This document shows, piece after piece, positions 33,613-52,410 of a stretch of DNA of 64,000 nt. The notes under the pieces are model-generated. The model worked only from the letters and a program-made list of their open reading frames with translations, ran no database searches and was not told where the DNA came from. The stretch is taken from contig MCFG01000051.1 in the NCBI GenBank assembly GCA_002104895.1, positions 12,501 through 76,500 on the forward strand, written 5' to 3'. Origin of the DNA: Anaeromyces robustus (taxonomy: Eukaryota > Neocallimastigomycota > Neocallimastigomycetes > Neocallimastigales > Neocallimastigaceae). Every line of letters starts with the position of its first letter. The stretch's first letter is position 1. The translations under genes and the position numbers were made by a program.

Positions 33613-34419
33613 ATGGAAGAATTTACTGAAGTATCAGATACACTTTTTATACCATTAAGAGGTAGAATTTATTCTACAGAAAATTTTCCAGAAATATTAA
33701 AAGATGAAGAAGCTTTAAAAATTAAAGATAAATTACCACCAGAAAAAGGAAAACAATCTCAATATACTTTTATGGCAAGTGCTGTTAGAGCTCGTAATAT
33801 GGATAGATATATTAAACAATTTCTAGATAAAAATAATAATGAGGATTGTATTATAGTAGAATTAGGTTGTGGATTAGAAACAAGTTTTTATCGTAATGAT
33901 AATGGTAAAGCTCATTGGTATGAATTAGATTTACCTGAAGTTATAAATTATCGTAGACAATTTTTTAAAGAAACGGAACGGTGTCAATTTATTGAAGGAG
34001 ATATAAAGCAAGTTTCTTGGATTAATAAATTAAAATTAGAAGTTGGTTCAAAACCTATACTTTTTTCAGCTGGAGGATTATTTCATTATTTCCCAAAAGA
34101 AGATGTACTTAAAATTATAAGAAATTTATGTCAATTTGAAAATTCTGAACTTGTATTTGATACCCTTAATCATTTAGGTATAAAAGGAATTAAACGTTAT
34201 ATGAAACAAATAGGTCATGAACAAGCAACTATGTATTTTTATGTTGATGATGGTAATGTATTAGTTAAAGAAATAGGTGAACCTACTGTTGAATTACTTA
34301 AAGAAGAAAAATATTATTGTGAAATACCAAAATCTGATTTAGATTTTACAACAAAAGTATCAATGAGAGTATCTGATTTATGTAATATGGTTAAAATGAT
34401 ACATTTAAAATTAAAATAA
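33613..34419 (+). CDS. LCM-family class I SAM-dependent O-methyltransferase
   Basis: 268-aa, intronless protein of the leucine carboxyl methyltransferase-like fold (PF04072), the group that includes small-molecule O-methyltransferases of bacteria. Motif I is clear: IIVELGCGLETSFYRND (about residues 79-95), followed by WYELDLPEVINYRRQFF, an acidic EGDIKQVSW loop, and ILFSAGGLFHYFPKEDV. The N-terminal FTEVSDTLFIPLRGRIYSTE and C-terminal MVKMIHLKLK are typical of bacterial members as I recall them. Real PP2A methyltransferase LCMT1 differs in these segments, so that role is unlikely; the substrate is unknown. Lack of introns between intron-dense neighbours and bacterial resemblance suggest transfer from bacteria. 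Codon use is as A/T-ending as its neighbours, so any transfer is old enough to be ameliorated. Confidence 0.88.
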   Translation: MEEFTEVSDTLFIPLRGRIYSTENFPEILKDEEALKIKDKLPPEKGKQSQYTFMASAVRARNMDRYIKQFLDKNNNEDCIIVELGCGLETSFYRNDNGKAHWYELDLPEVINYRRQFFKETERCQFIEGDIKQVSWINKLKLEVGSKPILFSAGGLFHYFPKEDVLKIIRNLCQFENSELVFDTLNHLGIKGIKRYMKQIGHEQATMYFYVDDGNVLVKEIGEPTVELLKEEKYYCEIPKSDLDFTTKVSMRVSDLCNMVKMIHLKLK

Positions 34420-35384
34420 AAATAAAAATAAAAAATAAAAATAAAAAAGAACATAATAATTTTTTTTTTATTACTTTTCTTTTTTTTTTTTTTTTTTTGA
34501 CAGTCTATTAAAAAAGAAAGAAAATTATAATATTATAATAACTGATTCTTAAATTATAGATATTTAAAAAGAAATAAAAAAATTGTGAAATAATGATTCA
34601 TAAATTATAAATATATAATAATAATAATAATAATAATAAATAATAATAATAATAGTAATAATAATAAATAATAATAAATAATAATAAATAATAATAATAA
34701 TAGAAATTAAATTGAATAAAAAAGTTAATATTATTTAATTTTATTTTATTTTTATTTTTTCTTTTGTATATATTTTTTAATAAAAAAAAATGTAAATTTT
34801 ATTATTAATAATAATAATAATAATATATAAATAAATAAATAAGAATTAAAAAAAAAAAAATTGGAGGTATATAATATATATATATACATATATATATATA
34901 TTTAAATGAAAAATAAATAATAAAAAAAGATGTAATTATAATTTTTTTATGATAAAAATAAAATGTTAAATGTTAATAGTATATGCAAAAAAAAAAAAAA
35001 AAAAAATAAAAAAATAAAAAAAATAAAAAAATAAAATAAAACATTAAATATAAAAGAATGATTAGGTATATTACATGATAATAAAAAAAAAAATTTTTTT
35101 TTCTTAAAAATTCAAATCTTAATAAAATAAATTTCATATTTTTATATTTGATAATAAATAATAAAAAATAATATAAATATAAATATAAATGTTGTATTAT
35201 TATATATATATATTATATATATATATATATATAATAGGTACGTTTTTTGTATGGGGTATATATATATGTATATCTTTCTTTTACATAAGAGAAATATACA
35301 TATATATAAATTATTTTATAAGAATAAGATGATCGATTTGAAGAGATATTTACATCTGAATAATATGATAATGATCCTTGATGA
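34420..35384. other. Convergent intergenic region, methyltransferase/HPC2
   Basis: About 1 kb. It contains AAT trinucleotide runs (about 34616-34702), a T run near 34482, an A run near 34987, and AT dinucleotide tracts near 35200-35234. No gene seen. Confidence 0.65.
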
Positions 35385-41424
<6,040 letters not shown>

Positions 41425-44400
41425 TATAATTTAATTATTTACTATTATTTGCTACTTGATGATAATTACTTTTAACTTTTTTTCTTTGATTTTCAATTAT
41501 TGATTTATATAATAAAATGAAACTAAAGATATAAAATATATATAATTTTATTATAAAGAAAAAAAAACTTAATTTAAATAATAATTGATGAAAAAAGATT
41601 TTCTTTTATCAAATAAAAGTAGTATAACTAATTTATTAAACCATTAAAAAAATCACTCGAAATTCTTTATATATAAAATGACATGTTATTTAATAATTTT
41701 AAAATTATTAATTATTTTTTAAAAATAATTTAAAATAGTATATATATTATTATTGATTGAGATAATTTAATGTTTGTATACTAAAAGTCATAATTTAAAA
41801 TAATTAAATTAAATTATATTTATTTTTACTATTATTTTATTCTAATAACATTAACTATTATATTATTTTAAAGATTAACTCGAAAATAATAATATAGAAT
41901 AAATATATATAATTATAATAACATATACTATTATTAATTATTTTTTTTTTATTTTTTTATGTTGTTACTGTATATTTTTCTAATAATAATATCTTTTAAT
42001 AATACTATTATCTTTTAGCTTTTAGTATTTTTATTTTAATTTTATCTATATGTATAAAATATTAATAATATTTTTGAAAATGGATTTTATATTTTAATTA
42101 TATGTTGTCTTTATTATTATTAAAAACAGTTTTCCTGTAACTAAAAATAATTTTATTTATCATAAATACAATTTTAATATTTTTGTTGTATTTTTATTTT
42201 TTTTAGGTGTATCTAAAGGTTCAATATTAAATATTTATCATTAGAGAAAAAAAAAATTTTTTTTATCAATATTAAAAAAAATCTTTCTTTTTTTTTTTTT
42301 TTTTTTTTTCTCTCCATAAAAATATCTTTTTTTTTTTTTTTTATCCTATATTTAAGTAATATATTTATTTAAATATTTAATTTTTTAATCATTAATTTAT
42401 TTATCTATTTAATTAATGAAAAAATAAAGAAATTATTTGTTAGGCTATTGATTATTATATTATTTTGTTTTTTTATTTTATTCATTCATTATTTGTTATT
42501 TTGTTATTTTGTTATTTGTTATTTGTTATTTGTTACTTTAATTTGACTCATTAAAATAAATGAGGTTGATTGTGGTTGGTATTTAATAAATACTAAATAC
42601 TAAAATATGACAAATAAAAAAAAAATTTTTTTTAATTTTTTTCAGAATAAATTTTTATGATTCATTATTTTGTTTTACTTTTTTTGTATTCTATTATATA
42701 TTATAATTATATTATATAATATTATATTTTATTATATTTTATTATAATATGCAACCTAATTATATATTATTTATTTAATATTTTAGGTATTGTAGTATTT
42801 ATTTAGTATTACTCTGTATTATTTTTTATTAATTTAACATTGTTTTTAGTATTATTTATAATTTATATTTATATTTATATTTATTAATTATTTAATTATT
42901 TTATTATTTATTATTTATTATTTATTATTTAGTATATTATTCAAGTAATCATTTACTTTTAACTATTGTTTTTAATATATTAATTCTTTATTTTTTAGAA
43001 TTTTTGTTGTCTTTGTTATTTTTCTATTGATGATTTATGGATATTTGGTTTTGTTTGTGTATAAAAATTTATTATTTAACAATGATGAATAAATAAAAAA
43101 AATTTTTTTTTTTTGTTAAACAAATTAAATATTATATTAATTTATTAATTTATTAATTATTATATTAATAATTAATAATAAATAAAGTTTTTTATTATTT
43201 ATTATTTAATATATAAAAAAATAATGAACAAAAATCCATTTTCTTTTTCTACTTTTATTATTATTTATTTATTTATTTAATATTATTTAATATTTAATAT
43301 TTAATATTATTTAATATTATTTAATATTATTTAATATTATTCTTATTATAATTTTTTTTAATTATTTATTATTTATTTATTATATAAAATTTTTTATACT
43401 TTTTTTCTCTATGTATTAATGAATATTAGTATTAAGAAATATGAACAAAAATAAAAATATTTTTTTATTATTTATTTTGATTAAATTGATTATTTAGTGT
43501 ATTCTATTTTTTATTATAAAAAAAAAATACATTAATAATTTTATAATATATATTTATATAATTAAAAAAAAAAGGAGGTTTATTTTATATTAAATAATTT
43601 TATTTTTGTAGTTTTAATATTTTATTTTTCTATGATATTTATTCTTATTTTTACTATTCATCATGTGCTAAATTATATAATATTATGTAATAATATTTTT
43701 TTGTTTTGTTTTAGAACCATGAGCATAGATACAAATTACAAAATACATAATAATTAATAAAAGAATTAACAAATTCAATTTTTACAGAAAAATGAAAAAA
43801 TAAAATATATTCAAAATACAATATATATCCTCAATTATTTTTTATATTTATATATTAAAGAATTATTTATAATTATATGTTTAAAATATTTAAAAACACA
43901 CTTTACATAATAAAATTATCATAGAATGCATTCTATGTTAATTTTAAATTGTAAAAAAAAAAATTTAAAAATTCTATGATAATTTTTTTTATGATTATTT
44001 ATATTAAATTATTTAATATATTTATTTTAATATTATAATATATTTATATATATTTAAATATATATAAATAATATATTATGTTAATATATTTGACAATCTA
44101 TTTACCCAATAAAAAAATTTATTTTTTACCAAAAAACTTTTTGATTGTAACACTTTCCTCTTTAATATTAATTAAAAAACAAAAATATATATACAAATGA
44201 TAATAAAAAATTGAAAAAATTTAAAAATCAAAAAAATTTTAAATATTTAATATTTATAAACTTTAAATATTAATAAAATAGTTTATAATAAATAAATAAA
44301 TTTTTTGACTTTAATAAAGCTAAAAAATAATACGGATATTGACTTGATTAAAGTTAAAAAAAAAAAAAAAACGATATATATATTTAAAAAAGTATTATTA

Positions 44401-45030
44401 ATTCTACTTTGAAAAAATATTTCAAATAAATAGTTTATTATATTATTATTAGTATAGAACTATTAATATTGTTTTTTATTCTTTTTTTTTTTACTATTCA
44501 ACTAAATATTTTTATATTAAAATATCAATTATATTAAAATATTTTAAAAAAAAAATGATAACTAAAAGACTTTTTTAAAAAAAAAAAAAAATAATAATAA
44601 ACATACTGGTTATTCATTATTAAATATTCATTAGGAAAATTAATTTTAAATTATAAATTCAAAATTAAGTTTTACCATTATACATCATATTTCGATTAAT
44701 CAATTTTTTAATATATATATATATATATATTTGAATAGATCATATCTTAAAGAAATAGTTGGACATTATTTTTTTTACACAATAATAATATTTATTATTT
44801 ACGTTTTTATGTTAATGAAATGAATTTTATTTAAAATAAATATATTTATTAATTATTATTCAATTATTTAATTTTAATTAAATATTATTATATTTATAAA
44901 TTAATATTTATATAATATAATCTTTGAAGATATTTCTTCTTTTTTTGATATATATAATATATAAAGATAAAATTTTCTTTTTTTTTTTTAAAAAAAAAAA
45001 AATTAAAATAAAATAGTAATAATTCATTCT
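41425..45030. other. Long gene-free region, HPC2 to LRRC51-like
   Basis: About 3.6 kb, the largest gap here: promoter side of HPC2 and 3' side of the LRRC51-like gene. It is nearly pure A/T with homopolymers (near 42285-42310 and 44571-44590) and TTTAATA-rich runs (43280-43340). A nested palindrome at 43912-43986 is listed separately. A 12-codon ATG frame at about 43721 follows an acceptor-like T-rich tract but has no partner exon. Confidence 0.65.
43912..43986. repeat. Nested inverted repeat
   Basis: Sixteen bases at 43912-43927 (aaaattatcatagaat) are the exact reverse complement of 43971-43986. Within the left arm an 18-bp perfect palindrome lies at 43920-43937 (catagaatgcattctatg), so the left half can pair with itself or with the right arm. 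Confidence 0.88.
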
Positions 45031-46576
45031 TTAATAATTCTTTTTCTTCTTATCATATTTATGTGGATTATTTACAATACATCCTTTAGAACCAATTCTT
45101 TCTTGTTTTGATATACCTGAAAAATTCAAATTAATTAATTGTGGTAGCATTAATATAACATAAAACCGATAATTTTTGTCTTCTTCTAAAGGATTACCAT
45201 GTAATGTTAATGATCTAAGATTAGGAAGTTTGGCTAATTTATCTATTTCTGTTACTTTAGAAATTTTATTTGCATGTAAAAATAATGTTTTTAAATTATC
45301 AAATTTTAATATACACTGATAATATTATAATAAGAAAATTTTTTGCATTATAAACCAAATATAATATTATAACATAAAAGATAATTATTATTAATCATTT
45401 AGAAAAAAAGAAAAATAATTAAATAAATTATCAGTAAATATATTTGAATTTTATATAAAATATAAAATATATATATATAACACTAGTTTTTTTAATACGA
45501 ATTTTTTATGATAAATAATAATTATAATATTATGTTTTTTTTTCTATTTAAAATTTAAACGAACCTCATGTATTTCTTCAAGTGAATTAAAAGATAAATC
45601 AATCCATGATAAATTTTTAAATGGATCTGCTATAATTTTTTCACATACCATATCTAAACCTTCCAAGGATAAGAAATTATTATTCGATAAACGAATAGCT
45701 CTATTAATATATTTTGCTGTTTTCTTTTCTTTTTCTTCAGTAACAGTCATTCCATCCTTATGATGGTATTTATATGATGAAGATAATGGAACCATAGGTA
45801 TAATTAATGGAGCTACAGAATTTTCAATATATTATAATTAAATAAAAATATATTAATATTTATAACAATAATAATAATAATAATCAAGAAATGAATGTAA
45901 TATTTATTAATTAAAAAATGATATAAAAAAAAAAAAAAAGGAATTTAAATATATATATATATCTACCTTTAGTAAATGTTTTTTTACTCCATCCGACTTG
46001 ATTACTTTTTTCATCTTTTTCATTTTTATCTTCATTTTCTGAATCCACTTCATTTTCATCATTTTTAGTTTTAGTATTATTTTTATTTGTTTTTTTTTGT
46101 TGTAACTAAATATAATATTGATATTGATATAAATTATATCATAGAAATCAAAATAAAAATATTTACGATATAAATGTTAATAATAACACAACAAAACAGA
46201 TTTTAAATAATATAATGAAAATTAAAAAAAAAAAAATCATATAATATAAATCTTGTATTCTTACAATATCTATTTTTCCAATTCTCGGTTCTTCTTCAAG
46301 AATTTCTATTATATTAAATTAAATATATTATTTAAAAGTTTTTTTATCATTATTATTATTATTTTTTCAATTCTTATATTGAATTATTAAATAATGCATA
46401 ATTAATTATTTTTTTAAACAATAAAACTAAAAAGAATTAAAAAAAAAAAAAATACCAGATATTTCTATCATTTCTTTAAATGAATAATCCATAGGAACTG
46501 CTGTTTGTACTCCCCAAGTACTTGCTACTACACTTTTGACATTATCATATTTATTATTTTTATAACCTTCAATCAT
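45031..46576 (-). CDS. LRRC51: LRRC51-like leucine-rich repeat protein
   Basis: Short LRR protein. Animal LRRC51 is poorly understood and occurs mainly in lineages with cilia or flagella. Five exons, 277 aa: 46456-46576, 46265-46305, 45967-46105, 45565-45812, 45031-45315. MDYSFKEMIEIS near residue 33 matches human LDYSFRSIHVI. After a Lys/Glu/Asn-rich insert come AIRLSNNNFLSLEGL, LSWIDLSFNSLEEIHE, LKTLFLHANKIS and the near-identical LPNLRSLTLHGNPLEE (human LPRLRSLTLHGNPMEE), then FSGISKQERI. The tail is Lys-rich. It is longer than human (192 aa) because of the insert in exon 3. Intron 4 has a gttcgt donor. In an anaerobic fungus it would fit the flagellated zoospore stage, which is inference. 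Confidence 0.88.
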
Positions 46577-48299
46577 TTTTAATTTTCCACTTTAATTTTA
46601 TTTTTCCTTTTTTTCTTTTCTTTATATTATTATTATTATTATATAAATTTATATTATAAATTAATCATAAAAAAAAAAAAAATTGTATATATAAAAAAAC
46701 AAAAATAAAAAAAAAATTTTTTTTTTCTGAAATAATTAAAAAAAATATAGTTAAAGTTTATTATAACAACAATAAAAAAACAAATAAAATAATAATTTTA
46801 TTTTAAAAAAATTTTTTAATCATTAAAATAATATAAAATTATTGTATATTAAATCTTAGAAAATAAATTTATATTGCTTTATTATTATTATTACTTTTCC
46901 TTAATAACATAATACAACACAAAAATATTATTAATTGAAGATATGGTATATATAATTAAAATTATTATCATTATTGTTAATTATTATTTATTTTCCTTGA
47001 TAAAATAATAACAAACACAAAAAAAAAAAAACGTCAAATGAATTTTATATATAAGTAAATAAAAAAATATATTTTAAATAATAGGATATAAGGAAACTGT
47101 TACATTAATAAATATATATATATTTATTCAGATAAAATAGTAATAATAAATTTTTACATTAATTTTATACATATAATAATATTATAAAAATGTTTCAACG
47201 CTACTATCCAATCACAAACATGGAGAAAAGTCTGTAGATTAGCGAAACGAAGAATTCGTGTTTATTCTTTGCCATTTAGAGTGACCATAAATTACATATT
47301 TTTTAGAAAGGTTTTAGTAAAAGTAAAATAACTTCACTATTACTAAAGTACACCAAACTAAAAATTAAATTTAGGTTAAAGATTGGCATTACAATAAAAA
47401 TAAAAAAAAAACTTATATATATAATTATATTTATTATTTTATTAATAAATCTTATTTATATATATAAATATTTTTTCATTTTCTTTTTGTAATATTCAAC
47501 TTAAAATATATTATATTTATTTATTTATTTTCTATCTATTTAATTATTATTACAAACTAAACAGAATATAAAAAATAAAATTTCTTTTTATTATTTTTTA
47601 AATTATAAATAAAGAATAAAAAAAAAAATTTTTACATTTTAACTTTTTTTAAAGAATATATATATTATTATTAGCCAATCATATTAAAATGATTTCAATC
47701 ATCATTTTATTTCTAATATAATTTTTTATTTTTGTCTAATTATTAAATTTAAATTAATATATAGATGATTCAAGGAATATATTATATATAATATATTTTC
47801 TTTATTAACTAATTATTTAATTATATTTTATATATTAATTAGTTAATTCCTCTTTATATTTATTAATTATTATTATTTTTTTAATAATAATTATAATAAT
47901 AAAATAATAGTAAGAATAATAACAAAATACAATTATAATAATAAAAGGAAAGTGAACCATAAAAAAAAAAAAAAAAAAAAACTATATAATAAAAAGAAAA
48001 AAAAAATAAAAATAAAAATAAAAAATGTGTTATAATAAATATAAATTTTAATTTAATCTATTTGATTTTTTTATTTTATTATTTTATAATTTTTTTTTAT
48101 ATATTTATATATATATTATTATTACTTTGTAGTTTATATTTATTATTTTCATATTTTTTTTTATTTTTTTATTTATTATATATTTATATTTATAATTATT
48201 TTTTATTTATTTATTTTATTATATTTATTGTATTAGTTTATTTTTTATTTTTTATTTTTTATTTTTTTTTATTGTATATATATATATATTTTTTTATTT
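46577..48299. other. Intergenic region, LRRC51-like to PIGS
   Basis: About 1.7 kb: upstream side of LRRC51 and downstream side of PIGS. A/T-rich except for the GC-richer island at 47191-47395 (separate entry). A plus-strand Phe/Tyr/Ile ORF at 48062-48313 is T-rich noise. Confidence 0.65.
47191..47395. other. Unexplained GC-rich island
   Basis: By hand count 36 of the 100 bases at 47191-47290 are G or C, far above neighbouring intergenic DNA and above most exons here. No long frame is open: the best is 23 codons on the minus strand, starting MAKNKHEFF. No tRNA, snRNA or transposase signature was recognised. The pentamers cgcta (near 47199) and tagcg (near 47250) could close a stem. Candidates are a non-coding RNA gene, a relic exon or a decayed element. 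Confidence 0.5.
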
Positions 48300-50577
48300 T
48301 TATGATCCATTAGTCTCTATAGATTGTGATTCAGATGTTGATTCTTTTTCATTTACATTTTTATTAGATTCTTCTGATTTTGATGATGATGTCGATGATT
48401 GTTTCTTATTCTTTTTTCTTTTCTTAAATTCTTCTTTTAATACTAATGCTAATGGTACTGAAATTGGTAAGAACAATGGCATATATACAGCATATTTATG
48501 TTCATCTGGGAAGTATAACATAGATACCATAGTTGGATCAAAGAAAGCTTCTTCAGATGCAATTAATGCATTCTTTGAATATAAAAAGACTTGTTTATAA
48601 TTTCTACCATTTACTTCTTTATAAGCCTATTAAGAATAATTTTGATAAATATATATATATATATATTAAGAATAAAATTAATAAATAATATAATATAATA
48701 TAATAGTAATAGTAATAGTAATAGTAATTAGTAATTAGTAATAATAATTATAATAATGTTCAATTTATATATATTATTATTATTCAAGTTATTAAATAAA
48801 ATTAATAATATAATATAATTAAAATATTATATATATTATATATATATATAGTTTACATTTTCAAGACATTCTAAAGCAAAATCAACTTTATCCTTAATTT
48901 TATCTTTTACAACCATATTACGAAGTGATCCAACTAATTTTGCAAGTGAATTTAATGTTCTTGAAGCATTAACTAAATTTTGAACAGTCCTCTTTCTTAA
49001 TAATTGATCTAATTCCCATGCCGTAATACCTCTTTTAGAATCTGTTCCATATAAAACTCTAACATTTCTCTATAAATATTGTATATATACGATAATATAT
49101 TAAATTATATTTATATTTTATATTAATAAATAATTATTTAAATTAAAAAATTAATATATATATAATATATAAATTTATAATAAATAATTAAATATATTAT
49201 ATTATATTATATTATATATTATATATTAATGATATAATGTTTTGTTTACAGGAAGATCAGTAGGTAAAAATTTAATTTCATTAATGCCTAATAAACTTCT
49301 AAGTTGATCTAAGAATAATTCCATAATTGGATGAAGATCTTTAAATGAGTAAATATATTGATGTTCACCAATATTATCCATTGTATTATTTCTATTTTTA
49401 TCAATAACAATTCCTCCCCATCTTGGAATTAAAAAGGCATTGGTTTCCAAAATTTCACCTTAAAAAGCATAATATAATATAATATATATGTTTACATCAT
49501 TATTATTATTAATTAATATAATAACAACTATTTAAAATATATATATATATTATATAAATACCTTTAGAATCATGAATATAAAGTGGTGATTGTGAATATG
49601 GGGGTATATATAAAATGAAATTAATTGGAGGAGCTGTTGAAACAGGGGAAGCTATATAAAAAATTATAATAAAAAAAAGAATAAAATAAAATAAAAAATA
49701 TAAATATAAATAAAAAATAAAGATATTAAAAAATATAATGATGAATAAATAAAATAGTAAATAATATAAAATAGTAAATAATATAAAATAGTAAATAATA
49801 TAAAATAGTAAATAATATAAAATAGTAAATAATATAAAATAGTAAATAATATAAAATAGTAAATAATATAAAATAGTAAATAATAAAATTATTAATTACC
49901 TAAATTCCATTCTGCAGAATTAATAAAATGACCCAAATCTTTAGCTTCTAAATAATAATATTTATTATCATTATCATTACTATATTTTGCAGTTAAAGGT
50001 AATGTTGCAAAGTTTTGAATCTTTTATTTATTAAAAATAAATATAATAAATACAAATGATAATATTGTTATTAATAAAAAAAAATTAATATATATATATA
50101 TAAATAAAATAAATTTAAAATAATAATAATTAATTAATTATAATAATATATATATAATATGACAAAATCCTTACTTGAGAAGTAACATCAAATTTAGAAA
50201 TAAAAGATAAAGTATCAAAAAATGGTCCAAAATATGCTAATATAAATAAAAATAGAAATATTTAATATAAATGTGTATATATACATGTAAAAAAATCAAT
50301 AATATAAAGTATATATTTAATTTATTATGTTTTAATGAATGCTCTATGTATATATATACATTTTATAGATTTTTCAATTTCCCAATTTACAGTATAATCA
50401 TTAACATTTCCATTAAATAAACTATATAAAATTTGATAATTTGAGGCATATTTAAATGTTCTCATTTTCCTGATTTCTTCCTATTAATTTTACATATTTA
50501 TATTTATATTTATAAAATTAAATAATATTAAAATTTAATAATTATTGAAAATAATTCCTTCATTATTACATATAATA

Positions 50578-50632
<55 letters not shown>

Positions 50633-52014
50633 TTGTTACTTTAGATTCATTTTCATCTCTTTCTTCTGTAAATGATGAAATAATATCTGAATGTTCATTT
50701 TCAAACATATTTAATATTATTGGAACAGTATATTTTATAATATTCTCTATTATTATATTAATATAATAAATATAATTTAATAATTTTTATAAATTTGACA
50801 TATAATTAAAAAAAAAAAAAAAAAGAATAAAAATAAAAAAAAGTTTATATAAATATATATTGTCAATAAATATATACATTAATATATATTAATGGTATAA
50901 AATATTAAAATATTTTTATAGCATATATCAATTGTTTTTATGAATAATAAATAATTAATAATAATTAATATTGAATTTATATATATTATACCTTCAGAAA
51001 AATCTTTTAAAAATATCATAAATTGTTTATTCTTTCCAATATAAACATCTGCAAAGGACTTTGATGTTTCCTTTTGTTTCAATATATAAACATTATATTC
51101 ATCTGTATCAGTATCCAAAGTTAATAAGTCATCAAAATTTTCTTTTGAATTATAAATGAATAAAATGTATAAATGATAAAAATAATAATAATAATAATAA
51201 TAGAAGTTTATTGTTATTAAAAATAAAATGGGTGTTACATTTTTATTTGTTTTCTTTGCTAGTTTGTTTTAAAAAATATATATAATTATTAAATAAAAAA
51301 TATATATAATACCATCAATATTTCTTGTTAAAGCGATATTAGAATTCCATTTATCTGTTGTTTTAGTATTAACAGAAAAACTAAAACCTATTTTTGGTGG
51401 ATAGGTATATTCAAAATCATCATCATCAGTTGAAGTATTATCTTGGGTATTATCATTATTATTTCCAATAATGTTTTTTTTATTAAATTCTTCTTGGATA
51501 TTTTCATTTAAAGAATTAATATTTATATCTTTTGCTATATCATTTGGAAGTATGTATGATAATTGAATGGAAAAATTGATATATAAAGACTTTTTATTTG
51601 CATATATATATATATTTAAATATTTCATATTTTTGACGTTTAATTTGAATATATATATAATAAATATACATATAAGATTTTAATAAATATATTCAAATTT
51701 TAAATACAATATAATTATTTAACTTAAAATTACATTTGGATCTTGCCATTTTTGAACTTCTTTGTATGGTAATGAAGCTCGATATACTTCTGTAGTTTTC
51801 CACCATATCGGTATACCAATTAAAAATACTAACCAAATTGCACCTATAATATGAAGTCTATTTGAGACTATATTATTTTTATTATTTAACAATTTTCAAA
51901 AGATTTTAATTGAAAAATTGATTTTAAAAAAATAATAATATAATGATATAATTCAATATATATATATATATATAAACCTTGATGTTTTTCATATAATTCT
52001 CTTTCTCTCCTCAT
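48300..52014 (-). CDS. PIGS: GPI transamidase subunit PIG-S / Gpi17
   Basis: Subunit of the ER GPI transamidase complex that attaches GPI anchors to proteins. Twelve exons, 607 aa (human 555): 51978-52014, 51734-51843, 51313-51589, 50992-51141, 50640-50746, 50360-50480, 50175-50236, 49900-50020, 49562-49651, 49250-49458, 48857-49069, 48300-48626. The first transmembrane helix ([15 protein letters not shown], about residues 13-27) runs into [14 protein letters not shown], almost identical to human WWKTTETYRASLPY. Luminal matches are [38 protein letters not shown] and [12 protein letters not shown]. The second helix is at the end ([20 protein letters not shown]), followed by a Lys then Ser/Glu-rich cytosolic tail. 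The Asn/Asp-rich part of exon 3 is lineage-specific. The start is the ATG ahead of [12 protein letters not shown], a family-like short basic leader. Confidence 0.95.
49751..49885. repeat. 17-bp minisatellite in PIGS intron 8
   Basis: About eight tandem copies of a 17-bp unit (atagtaaataatataaa), nearly perfect, filling most of the intron at 49652-49899. Confidence 0.93.
50577..50630. repeat. (AAT)n microsatellite in PIGS intron 5
   Basis: About 18 perfect AAT units starting a few bases after the exon 5 donor on the minus strand. The plus-strand poly-Asn ORF across it is an artefact. Confidence 0.92.
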
Positions 52015-52137
52015 TGATATTTATTAATTCATTTAAAAAATTATTAAATATTTATAAAATCTAATTAATAATTTACTATCCACTGTACAAGTGTTTATTT
52101 TTACTATTATTATCCCTTCTCTTTTTTTCTTTTTTCT

Positions 52138-52172
<35 letters not shown>

Positions 52173-52331
52173 TAATTTATTTATTTTGAAATTCAAATTT
52201 AACTTGTTTATTTAATCATGTAATGATTTCTTTTATTATTAATTTTTTTTTATTGATATATATTTATTATTAAAAAATAATAATAAATAACCTCTTATCT
52301 TTTTACCATATATTAAAATTTATTTATTTGT

Positions 52332-52410
<79 letters not shown>

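Noticed and set aside
43721-43760. Acceptor-like T-rich tract followed by AG and a short ATG frame
   Set aside because: The frame closes after 12 codons and no donor or neighbouring exon extends it.
48062-48313. 83-codon Phe/Tyr/Ile ORF after PIGS
   Set aside because: Pure T-rich low-complexity sequence overlapping the PIGS stop on the other strand; no membrane-protein family pattern.
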